DNA from: CAYNEI01 sp964396185
GTDB taxonomy: Archaea; Thermoplasmatota; SW-10-69-26
Direction: 5' to 3'
Assembly (NCBI GenBank): GCA_964396185.1
Contig: CAYNEI010000006.1
Span: 1 to 64,000 of the forward strand
Length of the DNA stretch: 64,000 nucleotides
This document shows, one piece after another, positions 40,339 to 49,092 of this stretch; position 1 is the stretch's first letter, and the number at the start of each line of letters is the position of its first letter. The translations under genes were made by a program, and so were the position numbers. The notes below the pieces were generated by a model that saw only the letters and a program-made list of their open reading frames with translations, was not told the DNA's origin and ran no database searches.

Positions 40339-40806
40339 TCACCGGTCCCGGCCCATCTGGCAGATGATCTCGAACTCCTTCTCGCGCACGGGCTGGACCG
40401 AGAGCCTGGACCGGCGCACCAGCACCATCTCCCCCAGCCGGCCATCCTCCTTGATCTCGCTCAACGGGACCAGTTGGGGGAAGGTCTCCACGTGCTCGAT
40501 GTCCACCAGCTCCCACGTCGGGTCGTCCGGATCGCTGTTCTCGTCGTAGTAGGGCGAGTCCTCGTCGAACTGGGTCGGGTCGGGGTAGCTTTCCTTGACG
40601 ACCTTGGCGATGCCGGCGACCCCAGAGGGGTTGGCGCTGGAGTGGTAGTACAGGACCAAATCGCCCTCGCGCATCTCCTGCATGTTGTTGCGCGCCTCGT
40701 AGTTGCGCACCTCGACCCACGCCGTCGGCCCATCCTTCTCGAGCTGGTCGATGGGGAACGAGGCCGGGTTCTGCTTGACGAGCCAGTGCTGTCGGCTGCG
40801 GGCCAT
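40339..40806 (-). CDS. EVE-domain protein
   Basis: 155 residues from the ATG at 40806; the open frame extends far upstream through the opposite-strand gene and that part is spurious. The EVE/PUA-like fold is recognisable: HWLVKQNPASFPIDQLEKDG, VRNYEARNNMQEMREGDLVLYYHS, GVAGIAKVVKESYPDPTQFD and the closing TWELVDIEHVETFPQLVPLSEIK. EVE proteins bind modified bases in DNA or RNA; the archaeal function is not settled. It is full length for the family. Confidence 0.88.
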   Translation of the reverse strand: MARSRQHWLVKQNPASFPIDQLEKDGPTAWVEVRNYEARNNMQEMREGDLVLYYHSSANPSGVAGIAKVVKESYPDPTQFDEDSPYYDENSDPDDPTWELVDIEHVETFPQLVPLSEIKEDGRLGEMVLVRRSRLSVQPVREKEFEIICQMGRDR

Positions 40807-40912
40807 CGCGGGTGCATCGGCCCAACACCCAGGAACCTTTCGGCCGTTGGCTTCCGCGCTCGCTCCACCACGAGGCACGAGAGCCATGCGCAGGTTCAAG
40901 AGGAGCGAGCTT

Positions 40913-40937
40913 GTTGTCCCCCTGCGGGGGCGACAAC
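40913..40937 (+). promoter_or_regulatory. leader hairpin just before a ribosome-binding site
   Basis: GTTGTCCCCC (40913-40922) pairs with GGGGGCGACAAC (40926-40937) around TGC, leaving one bulged base. The Shine-Dalgarno GGAGG follows at 40944-40948 and the ATG at 40957, so folding could gate translation or mark an RNA 5' element. Confidence 0.45.
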
Positions 40938-40956
40938 CCCCTTGGAGGCTGATCGC

Positions 40957-41829
40957 ATGCGAGCGAGTTGGACGGCTATCGCCCTGGCGGCCTGGACGTT
41001 GATGCTGGTGACGAGCGCGAGCGCGCTGCCCTCGAACCCCGTCATGAACGGCGGCTTCGAGCAGCACCGGAACACGGTCCCGGAGTCCATCGAGGGCGTC
41101 GAGGTCTTCGGGGACGGAGGCGCGGCCGACGAGGCGCTCTTCTGGGAGGCCGGCAACGATGCCATGGATGTGACCACGGACAAATCGGTGCGGTTCTACG
41201 ACATCAACGGGGACGGCGACCGGGAGGCCGTCATCGAACCCTGCCCCTCCAAGTGCATGAAGGAGACGCTGGTCCAGCAGACCCACAAACTGCCTCGAGC
41301 CATGAGCGGGAACTTCCTGACCTACCGGTTCGTGGTCGAGGACGGCACCGTGCCCGAGCAGGCCAAGGTCATCATGCGCCTCCAGGCCAACCCCAGCGAA
41401 AGCCAGCACCCCATGCCTGCCGGTGTCATCAACCGACCGGTCTACGACATCAACCTCGTCTTCCAAGACGAAGACCTCAAGCCGGACACCATCGGCCATG
41501 TCCTGCTCGACCCCGTGACCGAAGGCGAGATCACATGCCCGACGGTGGACATCGACTTCGACGGAGAGCGAGATGATCCCTGGCCGCCCTGCACGGACTT
41601 CCAGGATCGGTGGGGCCAGGCATCCGAGGAGGAGCGCCGGGACATGCTCGGACGCACACGGATGATCGCGCACGGCTTCCACCAGTGGGATACGGGCACG
41701 GACACCGTCGCCATCGACAACGTGCGCATGACCGGTGCGAAGAACGTCGCCCAGGAGCTGGCCCGCCGCAACGTGCAGGTCAACGTGTGCCCCTTGGAGG
41801 CGTGCGTGCTCGATCCACGCACCGGGTGA
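40957..41829 (+). CDS. secreted protein of unknown function with Cys pairs
   Basis: 290 residues. The ATG at 40957 has GGAGG 8 bases upstream; the longer open frame is spurious. Signal peptide MRASWTAIALAAWTLMLVTSASA. The mature start SNPVMNGGFEQ resembles the opening of carbohydrate-binding beta-sandwich modules (NxGFE), and DTVAIDNVRMTG near the end matches their closing strand. In between, DINGDGDREAVIEPC is a calcium-binding-like loop. Cysteines occur in small clusters (CPSKC, CPLEAC). I infer a secreted carbohydrate-binding or adhesive protein; there is no anchor. Confidence 0.7.
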   Translation: MRASWTAIALAAWTLMLVTSASALPSNPVMNGGFEQHRNTVPESIEGVEVFGDGGAADEALFWEAGNDAMDVTTDKSVRFYDINGDGDREAVIEPCPSKCMKETLVQQTHKLPRAMSGNFLTYRFVVEDGTVPEQAKVIMRLQANPSESQHPMPAGVINRPVYDINLVFQDEDLKPDTIGHVLLDPVTEGEITCPTVDIDFDGERDDPWPPCTDFQDRWGQASEEERRDMLGRTRMIAHGFHQWDTGTDTVAIDNVRMTGAKNVAQELARRNVQVNVCPLEACVLDPRTG

Positions 41830-41902
41830 ACAGGTGTTCACAGGGTCTCTACTGGGTCAAGGTTAAGTCGCCCCCCACCCCCTACACCCTGAGGCGTCCC
41901 CC

Positions 41903-43636
41903 TTGAAGAGGCTCGCGATCCCCCTCGTGCTCTTGCTCCTGGCCAGCGGCTGCATCGCCGGCCAGGGCGACGACGAAGCGCCCAGCCCCACGGGCTCAGC
42001 CGTGGCCGGAGCAGCAGATGGCGTCAACCTCGACGCGCTCAGCCAACCGGTCTTCGAGCTCGACTCCATCACCGAGACGTTCCTGGAGAGCCACGATGGC
42101 ACGGTGCTCCATGCCGCTGAGTACCATCCCAACGTGACCGAGGACGACAAGACCCCTGTGGTCATCCAGCTCAGCCCGTATTTCGGCAACCTCGCCGGTG
42201 AGGCCCAAGCACAGCCGAACGCGTATTTCGTCGAACAGCTCGTCGAGCGCGGCTACACGGTGGTCTTCGCCAGCGTGCGTGGCACCGGTTACAGCGGCGG
42301 CTGCTACCAGCTCGGCGGGCCTACCGAGGTCCAGGACGCCTACGAGCTCGTCAAGCACTACCACGAGGCGGACTGGAGCAACGGCAAGGTGGGCCTCATC
42401 GGCGTCTCCTACCCTGGCACGACGCCCTGGCAGGCCGCCATCGCGGACCCGCCTGGCTTGGAGACGATCGTGCCCATCGAGGGCATCTCGGACATGTACC
42501 GCTACATGTTCCGCGAGGGAGCCGCCTACACCCACGGCCCGCTCTTCCCGACCTACTACACGGCGCTCACCGACTGGGTCATCACGCCCAACAACGCCGA
42601 CCAGGTCGACCACGTGCTCGGCCCCCTGGGTGCAGCCTGCCCGGATGTCGCCGAGACCATCGCCAACGGCTACCGGACCTGGGCGGATGGGAACCACGAC
42701 GCGTTCTGGGACGAGCGGGACTACGAGGCTCAAGCCGACAAGATCAACACCAGCGTCTTCGTCGTCCAGGGCTTCCAGGACTGGAACGTCGACCCGGACA
42801 ACCAGATCCCCCTCTTCGCAGAGCTCGACGTGCCCAAGAAGGCGTGGCTCGGCCAGTGGGCCCACAACATCCCCTTCGGCAACAGCTACAACAGCGACTG
42901 GGACCGCCACGACTGGAACCTCACCATGGTGGCCTGGTTCGACCACTGGCTCAAGGGCATCGACAACGGCATCATGAGCGAACCCCCGGTGCTAGCCCAG
43001 ACCAGCCAGGGCGACTGGCACCGTGAGCAGGCCTGGCCGCCTGAGCGCACCCAGACCCACCAGCTCTTCCTGGCACCAGACGAGCAGCTCACCAGCGAAC
43101 CCGACGCTGATGCTGGGTCCATCATGCTTGGGCCCTGGCTTGGCGATTTCGGAGGCGAGATGGGAGAGACGTTGCCTGGCGAGGAGCAGCTCACGTTCGC
43201 TTCTGAGGGGCTCCCCCAGGACACCCTGATCGTGGGCCAGCCCACCCTCACGGTCAACCTCACCACGGACCAGCCCGACGGTCACCTGGTCGCCTACCTC
43301 CACGACCTGGATGCTGAGGAGCACGGTGAGCTCGGGCATGCCATCGTCAACCTGGCCCACCGCGACTCGCGCGACCGGGGCGAGCTCATGCCCCTTGGTC
43401 AGACGACACAGGTCAGCCTCGAGTTCTACCCCCTGGACGCCTGGGTGCCCGCCGGCCACCGGCTCGGGTTCACGGTCCTGTTGGAGGACGGCAGCCGGAT
43501 CCACCCCTCACCGTTCACCCCCACCTACGAGATCCATCTCGATGCCGAGCAGCCCTCGGTGCTCAGCTTCGAGGTGCTCCCGGACCCGGTCTTCGAGCCT
43601 GCCCCGGAGCAGGATGAGACGCTGTGGGCGACGTGA
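41903..43636 (+). CDS. S15/CocE-family hydrolase lipoprotein (paralog of 6900)
   Basis: 577 residues from a TTG start; no ATG or GTG gives the signal peptide, and a TATA-like GGTTAAGT lies near 41863-41870. Signal (L)KRLAIPLVLLLLASGC with lipobox. Nucleophile elbow GVSYPG, RGTGYSGG loop, GFQDWNVD for the acid residue region and QWAHNIPFG for the histidine. The C-terminal jelly-roll is present (TLTVNLTTDQPDGHLVAYLHDLD). The lower half of the chain is shorter than in the 6900 paralog. Likely an extracellular X-Pro peptidase or esterase. Confidence 0.85.
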   Translation: MKRLAIPLVLLLLASGCIAGQGDDEAPSPTGSAVAGAADGVNLDALSQPVFELDSITETFLESHDGTVLHAAEYHPNVTEDDKTPVVIQLSPYFGNLAGEAQAQPNAYFVEQLVERGYTVVFASVRGTGYSGGCYQLGGPTEVQDAYELVKHYHEADWSNGKVGLIGVSYPGTTPWQAAIADPPGLETIVPIEGISDMYRYMFREGAAYTHGPLFPTYYTALTDWVITPNNADQVDHVLGPLGAACPDVAETIANGYRTWADGNHDAFWDERDYEAQADKINTSVFVVQGFQDWNVDPDNQIPLFAELDVPKKAWLGQWAHNIPFGNSYNSDWDRHDWNLTMVAWFDHWLKGIDNGIMSEPPVLAQTSQGDWHREQAWPPERTQTHQLFLAPDEQLTSEPDADAGSIMLGPWLGDFGGEMGETLPGEEQLTFASEGLPQDTLIVGQPTLTVNLTTDQPDGHLVAYLHDLDAEEHGELGHAIVNLAHRDSRDRGELMPLGQTTQVSLEFYPLDAWVPAGHRLGFTVLLEDGSRIHPSPFTPTYEIHLDAEQPSVLSFEVLPDPVFEPAPEQDETLWAT

Positions 43637-43641
43637 CCAAC

Positions 43642-43756
43642 GACCTTGATCACGAAGGACACGAAGGTCCACCAAGGACGCGAAGAGCAGACGGGATTAT
43701 AACCGTTATAATCTTGGTGCCCTTCGAGCTTCTTCGTGTCCTTCGTGATCGAGGTC
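43642..43756. repeat. 25-bp-arm hairpin of the ACGAAGGAC class between convergent genes
   Basis: 43642-43666 and 43732-43756 are inverted copies of each other with one mismatch. The arm is made of GATCACGAAGGACACGAAG-like units. The right arm overlaps the uvrC stop codon. The same unit recurs as an unpaired arm at 46888-46927. It probably stops transcription from both sides; origin as a mobile or structural repeat is unknown. Confidence 0.8.
43695..43713. repeat. 19-bp AT-rich palindrome inside the hairpin loop
   Basis: GATTATAAC and GTTATAATC flank one C, a perfect palindrome and a sharp AT island in GC-rich DNA. Confidence 0.8.
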
Positions 43757-45539
43757 AACCTTCCTGCCCGACGACCGTCTTGATCTTCTGGGCCATCTTG
43801 GGCCCCACTCCCTCGACCTCGGTGAGCTCGGCCTGGGTGGCCTTGCGCACGCCATCCAGGCTACCGAAGTGGCGAAGCAACCGCTTGCGCGTAACCTCGC
43901 CGACACCGGGCACGGCGTCCAACAGGCTCGTCGTGAGATCCCGGGTGCGCTTCTTGCGCCCGTAGGTGATGGCGAACCGGTGGGCTTCGTCCCGAGCCCG
44001 CTGCAAGAGCTGGAGGCCCGGGGCGTTCTCTGGGAGCCGGATGGGCGCCTGCCAGCCGGGCCGCCAGAGCTCCTCCTCGCGCTTGGCGATCCCGAGGATC
44101 TCCACCTCCTCCAACCCGAGCTCGCGGGCGGCCTCCCTGGCCGCGTTGGTCTGGGCTTGACCTCCATCGATGAGCAGAAGATCCGGCAGGGGTTCGCCCT
44201 CTTCGACCAGGCGTCGCAGCCGCCGGGTCACGACCTCTCGGATGGCGGCCACGTCGTCGTTCTTCTCCTGGCTGATCTTGTAACGGCGGTAGCCTTGCTT
44301 GTGGGCGCGACCGTCCTTGAACGTCACGAGCGCTCCTACCACGCCCTTGCCGCTGTGGTGGCTGATGTCGATGCACTCGATGCGGCTGGGCGGGGTCTCC
44401 AGGCGCAAGCGCTCCTGGAGGTCCACCACGCCGGGGGCCGGGCCACGGGAGCGATGCGCGCGGGCGAGCTGGTAGCCAGCGTTCTTGGCCGCCAGGTCGA
44501 GCAGGCGCTTGTGCTTGCCCCGCTGAGGGACGCGTAGCTCCACCTTGTGGCCAGCCTTGGCGGCTAGAGCCTCGGAGAGCTCGTCGGGCTGCTGGGGCTG
44601 GAAGGGGATGGCCAGGGTGTGGGGGACCGCGGGTCGGTGCTCGTAGTACCGGGCGATGAACTCAGCCAGGAGCTGGGGCTTGTCCTCCTCGGTGGCTCCC
44701 GGCAGGCGGAAGTGCTGGGTGTCCACGATGCGGCCATCACGCCGTGGGAGCACCACGGCCACGCTGCGCTCCGGTGTCCCCTCCATGGCGATGGCATCGA
44801 CGTCCTCGCGGTGGCTGGCGAAGACGGCTTGTTTGTCGAAGAGCCGCCGGATGCCCTGGATGCGGTCGCGCAGGCGGGCGGCCCGCTCGAACTCCAGGTC
44901 CTGGCTCGCCTCGGCCATCCGGTCCTCGAGCACCTCGATGGCCGGCTTGGGGTTGCCGCGGAGCACCCGGGTGACCTCAGCCACGGCCTCGTCGTAGGCC
45001 TCGTCGATCTGCTTGAAACAAGGCGCCATGCAGAGACCGATGTCGTGCTTGATGCAGCCCTCCGGCAGCTCGCGCGGGCAGTCCCGGATGCCGAAGACCT
45101 CGCGCAGGATGTTGACGAGCTCCTTTGCTGAGGAGACGTCCGGGAAGGGCCCGTAGTAGTCGCCGGGCTCGCGCTGGTCGCGCACGATGTCGATGCGTGG
45201 GTGGGCCTCGTCGGAGACCAGGATCCAGGGGTAGCGCTTGTCGTCGGTGAGACGCACGTTGTACTTGGGCTGGCGAGCCTTGATGAGCGAGGACTCCAGC
45301 AGGTAGGCCTCCTGCTCGCTGTCCACCAGCACGCTCTCCACATGGTGGGCCTCCGAGAGCATCTTGGCCAGCCGGGGCGGGTGGTCGGCCGAGAAGTAGC
45401 TCATCACCCGGGCGCGCAGGCTGGCCGCCTTGCCGATGTACAGGGGGTCACCGTTCTCGTCCGTGAACGTGTAGACCCCCGGCTGGCGAGGGAGGTGGCG
45501 TGCCTCGCGGCGCAAGCGATCAGGGGGCTCGTCGGCCAA
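43755..45539 (-). CDS. uvrC: UvrC, excinuclease ABC subunit C
   Basis: 594 residues from TTG. The GIY-YIG nuclease domain opens with GVYTFTDENGDPLYIGKA and makes the 3' incision. A Cys-rich segment follows (GIRDCPRELPEGCIKHDIGLCMAPC) and a UVR motif (about 200-235, EFERAARLRDRIQ) contacts UvrB. The RNase H-like domain that makes the 5' incision shows IDISHHSGKGVVGALV and LLLIDGGQAQ. The tandem HhH end is VPGVGEVTRKRLLRHFGS and VEGVGPKMAQKI. All parts are present, so the protein should be active. uvrA and uvrB lie 9 and 15 kb away on the same strand. Confidence 0.96.
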   Translation of the reverse strand: MADEPPDRLRREARHLPRQPGVYTFTDENGDPLYIGKAASLRARVMSYFSADHPPRLAKMLSEAHHVESVLVDSEQEAYLLESSLIKARQPKYNVRLTDDKRYPWILVSDEAHPRIDIVRDQREPGDYYGPFPDVSSAKELVNILREVFGIRDCPRELPEGCIKHDIGLCMAPCFKQIDEAYDEAVAEVTRVLRGNPKPAIEVLEDRMAEASQDLEFERAARLRDRIQGIRRLFDKQAVFASHREDVDAIAMEGTPERSVAVVLPRRDGRIVDTQHFRLPGATEEDKPQLLAEFIARYYEHRPAVPHTLAIPFQPQQPDELSEALAAKAGHKVELRVPQRGKHKRLLDLAAKNAGYQLARAHRSRGPAPGVVDLQERLRLETPPSRIECIDISHHSGKGVVGALVTFKDGRAHKQGYRRYKISQEKNDDVAAIREVVTRRLRRLVEEGEPLPDLLLIDGGQAQTNAAREAARELGLEEVEILGIAKREEELWRPGWQAPIRLPENAPGLQLLQRARDEAHRFAITYGRKKRTRDLTTSLLDAVPGVGEVTRKRLLRHFGSLDGVRKATQAELTEVEGVGPKMAQKIKTVVGQEG

Positions 45540-45839
45540 CAGGATGGAAGGGGGGGCTCAGAGGGATGAAGCTTCGGATGGTTCACCGCCCCCTTCCAGG
45601 CGGAGGGCTGCGGCAGCTCGAGGTCGGAGGGAGGGTAACAGTTGCTCAAGCCCAGGCGGATGACGGCCACAGGGGTCACAGGGGGTACACAGGGGTCACA
45701 GAGAAACATCGGGTCGGTCGTTCCTGTGTCCCCTGTGCTTCTCTGTGTTCTCTGTGTCTATCATCAGCGCTGCCTCGCACCCCACCAACCACTCCCGAGC
45801 CATCCGTCGTGCTCGTTGCGCCTTTGTGGTGAACGCCGG
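45540..45839. other. 300-base region upstream of uvrC with a second hairpin-repeat class
   Basis: A TATA-like AAGCTTCATCC (minus strand, about 45567-45577) lies about 30 bases from the uvrC TTG. Bases 45667-45704 hold CACAGGGGT/CACAGAG repeats and 45722-45757 hold the complementary CTGTGTCCCCTGTG/CTCTGTG repeats, forming an imperfect hairpin. The GCCTTTGTGGTGAAC motif is at 45820-45834. No gene seen. Confidence 0.65.
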
Positions 45840-46814
45840 TCAGCTCAGGATCGCGTACCCCTCAGGCGCTTGCTGGTTGTAGAAGGCGCTCAGGTAGTGC
45901 GTGAACTCCTGCTGGATGGGCGCGCACGCGCTGACCACGCCGGGCAGGCAGTCGCTGTCCGCGAAGGCCCGGATGATCAGCGACCAACCGCTGTCCCAAA
46001 AGTTGTAACCGCAGAAGTCGTCGTCCTGCTCGGTGTCGTTGATGCCTTGGCAGACGTCGGTGAAGTTCTGGCTGGTCCGCTCCCAGGCGTCCTTCTCCAG
46101 CCGGATGAGATCCCCGTTCTCCAGCCCGGCATCGAACAGGTTGGCCCGGTAGTCGTAGACGAAGCCCTGGATCCACATGTCCACGGAGAGCATGGTGCTG
46201 CCAGCGGGTCCGCCCGAGCCTGGGATCTCGATCTCGTAGACGAGGGTGTCAAGGGGTGCTTCGAGCTCCGGGTACACATCGAACTTGTCGTTCGTCGAGT
46301 TCTCGGCGACGATCTGCGGCACCGCGCACAACGCGACGGCGTTGCTCGTGACGGCGTAGACGGGGCTGGGCCGCGTCGTCCACCCGACGCCGCACTCGAT
46401 GAAGCCGCTCATCTCGACGACTTGCTCGAAGGGCTCCTCGATGGCGCCCCTGGCGAGCAGGAAGTCCACGATGGCGGCGTCGTTGGGCTCCACCGTCACG
46501 AGCTGCTGGCTCGAGATGAAGCCGTCGGCGCGGACAGCGACGGTGTACGTGCCGGGATCGATGCGCGAGAACGCGAAGCTCCCGTCACTGGCGCTCTCGG
46601 CCGTCTCCCCCGTCTCGACGAGGGTCACGTTCACGCCCTCGATGGGCTGGATCGCCTCGTCGGTGACGGTGCCTTCGATGCCGCCCAAATCGCTGGTCAC
46701 CTGCGCGCGTTGCTTCTGGATCGGGCCATCCGTCTCGGCATCGCTGCCCCCAAGACAGCCAGCCAGGCCGGTGGTCAACAGCAGCAAGGCCAGGACCAGG
46801 ATCGTGCGTCGCAT
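45840..46814 (-). CDS. lipoprotein with carboxypeptidase-regulatory-like beta-sandwich
   Basis: 324 residues from the ATG at 46814. Signal MRRTILVLALLLLTTGLAGC with lipobox. The first 80 mature residues are a CarboxypepD-regulatory/transthyretin-like domain (GGIEGTVTDEAIQPIEGVNVTL, ASDGSFAFSRIDPGTYTVAVRADGF). The remaining 200 residues are unrecognised, with several Cys (IECG, VALCAVP, TDVCQG, DFCGYN, SDCLPG, SACAP) likely in disulfides. Probably a surface-anchored protein of the same secreted set as the BNR lipoproteins; no enzymatic motif seen. Confidence 0.75.
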   Translation of the reverse strand: MRRTILVLALLLLTTGLAGCLGGSDAETDGPIQKQRAQVTSDLGGIEGTVTDEAIQPIEGVNVTLVETGETAESASDGSFAFSRIDPGTYTVAVRADGFISSQQLVTVEPNDAAIVDFLLARGAIEEPFEQVVEMSGFIECGVGWTTRPSPVYAVTSNAVALCAVPQIVAENSTNDKFDVYPELEAPLDTLVYEIEIPGSGGPAGSTMLSVDMWIQGFVYDYRANLFDAGLENGDLIRLEKDAWERTSQNFTDVCQGINDTEQDDDFCGYNFWDSGWSLIIRAFADSDCLPGVVSACAPIQQEFTHYLSAFYNQQAPEGYAILS

Positions 46815-46887
46815 CGCGCCTGAGTTCCTGTGAGGAGACTTGAAGCTACCGGTGGCGACATCCAACTGGGGGAGGGTGGGTAACCTG

Positions 46888-46927
46888 GATCACGAAGGAC
46901 ACCAAGGGGTCACGAAGGACACGAAAG
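46888..46927 (+). repeat. unpaired ACGAAGGAC-class repeat arm
   Basis: Four imperfect units (CACGAAGGACAC, CAAGGGGT, CACGAAGGACAC, GAAAG) match the arm at 43642-43666. No inverted partner is found before the next gene, so it is a solo arm. Confidence 0.7.
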
Positions 46928-46987
46928 CAAAGAGGTCACGCGAGGACGATCAAGGTCTGTGGTGGGCCGCACCAAGCGTTCTCTGGG

Positions 46988-47731
46988 CTAGTCGGGACGC
47001 ACGCCCGCCGCCTCTAGCACCTCGACCAACTGTGCCTGCCAATGCCGGCCCCCGTCCTTGTTGGCGTGCGGGTTGGCAGGGCTCGGGTGCAGAAGGTAGG
47101 TCACCTCGATGGCGTGCTCGTCCTCCCGCTTGGCCACCGCGGCAGTGGCCCGGCGCTGGGCGAAGCGCCCGATGCCCACGATGGTGGTGGGCTGGAAGTG
47201 GTCGATGAGCGCGTCGAGGTGCTCGTCACAGGCCTCGAAGATGCGCTGCCGGTCCGATTTGCGCAACCGCGGGGGGGTGAGGTTGCCGCCGTCCTCGTCG
47301 AAGAAGAGCAGCGGGCAGTAGTTCGCGATGAAGAGGTGCTGGTAGGCTTGCTGGAGGGTCCCGTAAACCTGTTCGAGGCCCCCGTAGAGGCGGCTGCCGC
47401 TGACCTCGTTGCGCTGGCAAGCCAGCCCCTCCACCACGCGGGCATCCCGCGGGTCATCGGGTTGCGCCACGTCGATCTCGGTGATGCCCATGGCGCGCAC
47501 CTTGTCCACGTCCCCGAAGGGCACGCCGGTCTGGCCCATGCCCCAGGGGCCCGGGTTCATGCCCAACAGGAGCACAGGGCGAGGGAGGGGGGTTCCGCCG
47601 AAGGCCTCGGCGTACTGGCGGTGGCCGTCCCAGGCGTACGCGAGGGGGTTGTATGTCCAGGCCACCGGGGCCTCGAAGGGCATGTCGTGGCACCGTTTCG
47701 AGAGCTGGCGGGCCGCCTCCACGGGGTGCAT
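46988..47731 (-). CDS. SMUG1-type uracil-DNA glycosylase
   Basis: 247 residues from the ATG at 47731; upstream in-frame sequence is promoter (TATA-like GCTTCAAG about 26 bases away). The catalytic loop GMNPGPWGMGQTGVPFGD and the late HPSPANP loop are the two signatures of single-strand-selective monofunctional uracil glycosylase (GMNPGP and HPSPRNP in the family). It would remove uracil or 5-hydroxymethyluracil from DNA. Archaeal SMUG1 homologs are uncommon compared with family 4/5 glycosylases. It sits between uvrC and uvrA in a loose repair neighbourhood. Confidence 0.9.
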   Translation of the reverse strand: MHPVEAARQLSKRCHDMPFEAPVAWTYNPLAYAWDGHRQYAEAFGGTPLPRPVLLLGMNPGPWGMGQTGVPFGDVDKVRAMGITEIDVAQPDDPRDARVVEGLACQRNEVSGSRLYGGLEQVYGTLQQAYQHLFIANYCPLLFFDEDGGNLTPPRLRKSDRQRIFEACDEHLDALIDHFQPTTIVGIGRFAQRRATAAVAKREDEHAIEVTYLLHPSPANPHANKDGGRHWQAQLVEVLEAAGVRPD

Positions 47732-48021
47732 GGGTGGCCCAGCGCGCCGGTGGCCTTGAAGCTCCCGGTCGTCGACGCATGTCGCAACGTTGAAGCCCGA
47801 CCCCGCCCACCATGGCCATGGGCCAAGAGAGAGAGACCTCCTGGCTCGAACAAGTCCATCCTGGAACCCTGTCCTGGGATGCGCCCAGGAACCTGGGATC
47901 ACCGCTTCTAGCCCTTCTGGAGGCGAACTGTGGTCCCTGCCGCTGGCCGCCTTGGCCCAAGGGCGCCTGCCAGGGTGCTATGTAGGGGTTGTAAGAGAGC
48001 TTGAACCCCGGGAGTACGGTC

Positions 48022-49059
48022 ATGGTCGAGCGCCGCACCCACATCGTCCGCGGAGTCGTCGGTGCAGCCGTCGGCCTCTCGGTGCTCGCCGTGGTCATCC
48101 ACGCCGTGGATGCGTCCAAGGTCCTCGCGGCCCTGGCATCGGCGAACTGGATCTGGCTGGCCATGGCGGCGCTTGCCACGCTCATCCACTACGCGCTTGT
48201 CGCCGAGCGCTTCACCGCCTTCATGCGCCTGTTCACCACCGACGTGCCCGACGCAGTCCTGCGCCGCACAGGCATGGTGTCCAGCGCGCTGGGCCGTGCC
48301 ATCGGCCTGGCCGGCATCGTGGCCTTCTCCATCGAGCTCGGCGCGGTCAAGCGCTTCGGCGGCCGCGTTCGCGACCTCGTCGGCGCCTCGCTCGTGAACT
48401 CCTCGATGAAGATCGCCATCCGCGGCACCGCCGCGGTGGTGGGCCTGGCCTGGGTCTTCGGCATCCCGACCCTCCAGCCGGGGGCGCTCACGGCCTCGGT
48501 GTCCACCGTACACAGCTTCGAGTACGCGCTGATCGGCTTCGCCGCCGTCATCGGCTTGCTGGCCGTCGGCGGAGCAGTCATGTACTTCGGTCGCGCCGCC
48601 TGGCACCGCCTCGAGGACGCTGGACGCGCGCAAGACTTCCGGGAGGGGGCAGGCAGCGTGGTCACCGGGATCCAGGCCATCCTCCACAAGCCCCGGCGGC
48701 TTGCGGTCCCCACCCTGTGGCTGGCCGCCGAGATCCTCGTGCTCACCACCGTGCTCTGGTTCTGCCTCGGTGCACTGGGCCTGTGGGTCAGCCCAGGCGT
48801 GGCCTTCGTGGCTTACGCTGTGGCTGGCTTCTCCCGTATCGTGTCGATCATCCCTGGCAACCTGGGCGTCCAGGAGGCCGGTGTGACCGCTGCCCTGGCC
48901 CTCATGGGCGTCCCGTGGGCAGCTGGCCTCGCCGCTGTGATCCTGGCCCGCACGCTCACCACCTGGCTGCCGGCGCTCATCTGCCTCCCCCTGGGCTGGG
49001 GCCTGCTCACCGACGGGGGACCAGGCAGCCAACCCGTTGCGGACCCAGCGGTTTTGTAA
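48022..49059 (+). CDS. UPF0104/YbhN-family flippase-like membrane protein 1
   Basis: 345 residues from the ATG at 48022 (a TTG at 48001 is also in frame). Around eight membrane helices. The family signature near the end reads FSRIVSIIPGNLGVQEAGVTAALALMGVP. Relatives form the transmembrane part of lysylphosphatidylglycerol synthase, and AglD in haloarchaea is a two-part homolog acting on dolichol-linked sugars. No soluble catalytic domain is fused here, so a lipid or polyprenyl-sugar flippase is inferred. A TATA-like GTTGTAAG is about 27 bases upstream. Confidence 0.85.
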   Translation: MVERRTHIVRGVVGAAVGLSVLAVVIHAVDASKVLAALASANWIWLAMAALATLIHYALVAERFTAFMRLFTTDVPDAVLRRTGMVSSALGRAIGLAGIVAFSIELGAVKRFGGRVRDLVGASLVNSSMKIAIRGTAAVVGLAWVFGIPTLQPGALTASVSTVHSFEYALIGFAAVIGLLAVGGAVMYFGRAAWHRLEDAGRAQDFREGAGSVVTGIQAILHKPRRLAVPTLWLAAEILVLTTVLWFCLGALGLWVSPGVAFVAYAVAGFSRIVSIIPGNLGVQEAGVTAALALMGVPWAAGLAAVILARTLTTWLPALICLPLGWGLLTDGGPGSQPVADPAVL

Positions 49060-49092
49060 CACCGGAGCGCCATCCAGGCTCGGTCAGCGCGC

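Noticed and set aside
40807..41841. N-terminal extension of the EVE ORF
   Set aside because: The extension runs antisense through the secreted-protein gene; the EVE fold starts at the ATG at 40806.
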